Assembly (NCBI GenBank): GCA_021805485.1 | Contig: JAJZFF010000228.1 | Coordinates: 1-6,809, forward strand | Length of the DNA stretch: 6,809 nucleotides | Direction: 5' to 3' | From: Pseudomonadota bacterium | GTDB taxonomy: Bacteria; Pseudomonadota; Alphaproteobacteria; Acetobacterales; Acetobacteraceae | Program-made: the position numbers and the translations under genes | Notes under the pieces: model-generated | The model's database searches: none | Seen by the model: the letters and a program-made list of their open reading frames with translations, nothing else | Told to the model about the DNA's origin: nothing | Part shown: positions 6,428-6,809 of the stretch, one piece after another | How the letters are laid out: each line of letters opens with the position of its first letter | How positions within the stretch are numbered: the first letter of the stretch is position 1

Positions 6428-6583
6428 CGCCCGGACCGGTCCGGCGCGGTCATCGCGGGCACCGACCCCGCGTGCTCATCGCACGCATCGATTCCGCGTG
6501 CTCATCGCACGCATCGATTCCGCGCGCTCATCGCACGCACGGATTTTGCGCGCTCATCGCACGCACGGATTTTGCGCGCTCAT
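6424..6583 (-). other. Chain of six ATGA-overlapping nonapeptide mini-ORFs
   Basis: On the minus strand every repeat encodes ATG, eight more codons and a TGA whose first two bases are the last two of the next ATG. In order of translation the peptides are MSAQNPCVR (6583-6554), MSAQNPCVR (6557-6528), MSARNRCVR (6531-6502), MSTRNRCVR (6505-6476), MSTRGRCPR (6479-6450) and MTAPDRSGR (6453-6424). The first ATG overlaps the stop of the GtrA-domain gene and the last TGA overlaps the ATG of the GT39 gene. All seven junctions read CGATGA. A ribosome could pass from one gene to the next by repeated termination and reinitiation. The reading frames are seen directly; translation and function are inferred. 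The peptides themselves may have no role. Confidence 0.6.
6431..6444. repeat. 14-bp perfect palindrome CCGGACCGGTCCGG before the GT39 start
   Basis: A perfect palindrome that ends 3 bp before the GT39 start codon, inside the most diverged copy of the 26-bp repeat. In RNA it would self-pair or compete with structures around the start codon. It may have arisen as repeat drift in GC-rich DNA. Confidence 0.45.
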
Positions 6584-6809
6584 CGCACGCGCCAGACCAG
6601 GGTGGCGGAGACCGCGTAGTTCCAGACCACGCCGATCGCCGAGCCGGCGGCGCTGGCGGCGAGGCCGTTGGCCTCACCCAAATGATAGAGCGCGCCGGCG
6701 ATGCCGATATTGGCGATGGCGCCGAGGCCGCAGACCAGCATGAACAGCACGAGGCCCTGCCAGTAGCGGGCGCCGCGCAGCTTCATCGTGCGGTAGGTCA
6801 GGCGGTTGT
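6580..6809 (-). CDS. C-terminal GtrA domain, probably of a polyprenyl-phosphate glycosyltransferase (GT2-GtrA fusion); 5' end outside window
   Basis: The last 75 residues of a minus-strand gene that is open to the right edge. The hydrophobic stretch GLVLFMLVCGLGAIANIGIAG, a second segment (AASAAGSAIGVVWNY) and the closing NYAVSATLVWRVR resemble the last two helices of GtrA-family proteins, which end in an NF/NY..T..W pattern. The preceding NRLTYRTMKLRGARYW reads in frame through the ATG at 6786. It resembles the linker that joins a dolichol-phosphate-mannose-synthase-like GT2 domain to GtrA, so the ATG at 6786 is probably internal rather than the true start. Such fusions make polyprenyl-phosphate sugars and are thought to aid their flipping, which would supply the GT39 enzyme next door. 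The TGA at 6580-6582 lies inside the first ATGA of the repeat array. Confidence 0.75.
   Translation of the reverse strand, partial: NRLTYRTMKLRGARYWQGLVLFMLVCGLGAIANIGIAGALYHLGEANGLAASAAGSAIGVVWNYAVSATLVWRVR

Larger units (their letters stand above)
6422..6591. repeat. 26-bp tandem repeat array (about 6.5 copies) between the GtrA-domain gene and the GT39 gene
   Basis: Copies start at 6422, 6448, 6474, 6500, 6526 and 6552, with a 14-bp partial copy at 6578-6591, always exactly 26 bp apart. The copies at 6526 and 6552 are identical. Those at 6474 and 6500 differ by one base from each other and by 4-5 from the former pair. The copy at 6448 differs at 6 positions from its neighbour, and the one at 6422 is the most diverged (about 18 of 26 matches). 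All copies share TCATCGC at their start, and there are no insertions or deletions. There are no unique spacers, so it is not CRISPR. The array spans precisely the interval from the stop codon of one gene to the start codon of the next. Confidence 0.93.

Noticed and set aside
6422..6591. CRISPR array
   Set aside because: The 26-bp units are directly adjacent without unique spacers, and there are no cas genes in view.
5000..6619. Long plus-strand open frame opposite the GT39 gene and repeat array, with repeated Ala-His-Arg-Thr-rich peptide at its end
   Set aside because: It is antisense to a clear membrane glycosyltransferase, has the Gly/Arg/Glu-rich bias of a high-GC shadow frame, and its repeated peptide is only the 26-bp DNA repeat read in shifting frames.
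6580..6786. A free-standing 68-residue GtrA protein starting at 6786
   Set aside because: The frame stays open to the window edge, and the residues before the ATG resemble the linker of GT2-GtrA fusions, so this ATG is probably internal.

Overview
The window is high-GC DNA packed with genes on both strands and looks like an alphaproteobacterial chromosome. The flagellar stator proteins have the enlarged alphaproteobacterial look (a long Ala/Pro/Gly-rich MotB linker). The mix of a type I exporter, a GtrA-fused polyprenyl-phosphate glycosyltransferase and a GT39 transferase would suit Rhodospirillales/Acetobacteraceae. That placement is an inference from gene content and style, not a measured affiliation. 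There are no IS elements, tRNAs, rRNAs or CRISPR arrays.

Layout from left to right. (1) Positions 1-1157, minus strand: N-terminal 385 residues of a HlyB-type type I secretion ABC transporter, running off the left edge. (2) Positions 1158-1413: a 256-bp divergent intergenic region with an AT-rich patch, two direct repeats and three dyads. (3) Positions 1414-1917, plus strand: a GNAT acetyltransferase of the phosphinothricin-acetyltransferase type. It converges tail to tail, with a 6-bp gap, on (4) a flagellar stator pair, motB (3948-2833) followed by motA (2793-1924). This is the reverse of the usual motA-motB order. (5) Positions 3992-4021: a likely rho-independent terminator that separates the stator pair from the upstream operon. 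(6) A minus-strand operon from the right edge to 4017: the C-terminal GtrA domain of a probable polyprenyl-phosphate glycosyltransferase (6809-6580), a GT39/ArnT-like membrane glycosyltransferase (6427-4997) and a PLP-dependent threonine/serine dehydratase (5000-4017). The last two overlap by ATGA.

The most striking item is at 6422-6591. About six and a half copies of a 26-bp tandem repeat lie between the GtrA gene and the GT39 gene. The GtrA stop codon and the GT39 start codon sit at the same place in the repeat, in an ATGA, exactly 156 bp (6 x 26) apart, and every copy between them keeps that ATGA. Because 26 = 9x3-1, each copy on the minus strand is an ATG plus eight codons ending in a TGA that overlaps the next ATG. 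The result is an unbroken chain of six nonapeptide mini-ORFs linking the two genes. The simplest reading is that an ancestral ATGA stop/start overlap, like the one still present between GT39 and the dehydratase, was expanded by tandem duplication while termination-reinitiation coupling was preserved.

How the genes may work together: the GtrA-fused transferase would load a sugar on polyprenyl phosphate and help flip it, and the GT39 enzyme would pass that sugar to a periplasmic or outer-envelope acceptor. The link to the dehydratase is positional only. MotA and MotB form the proton-driven flagellar stator.
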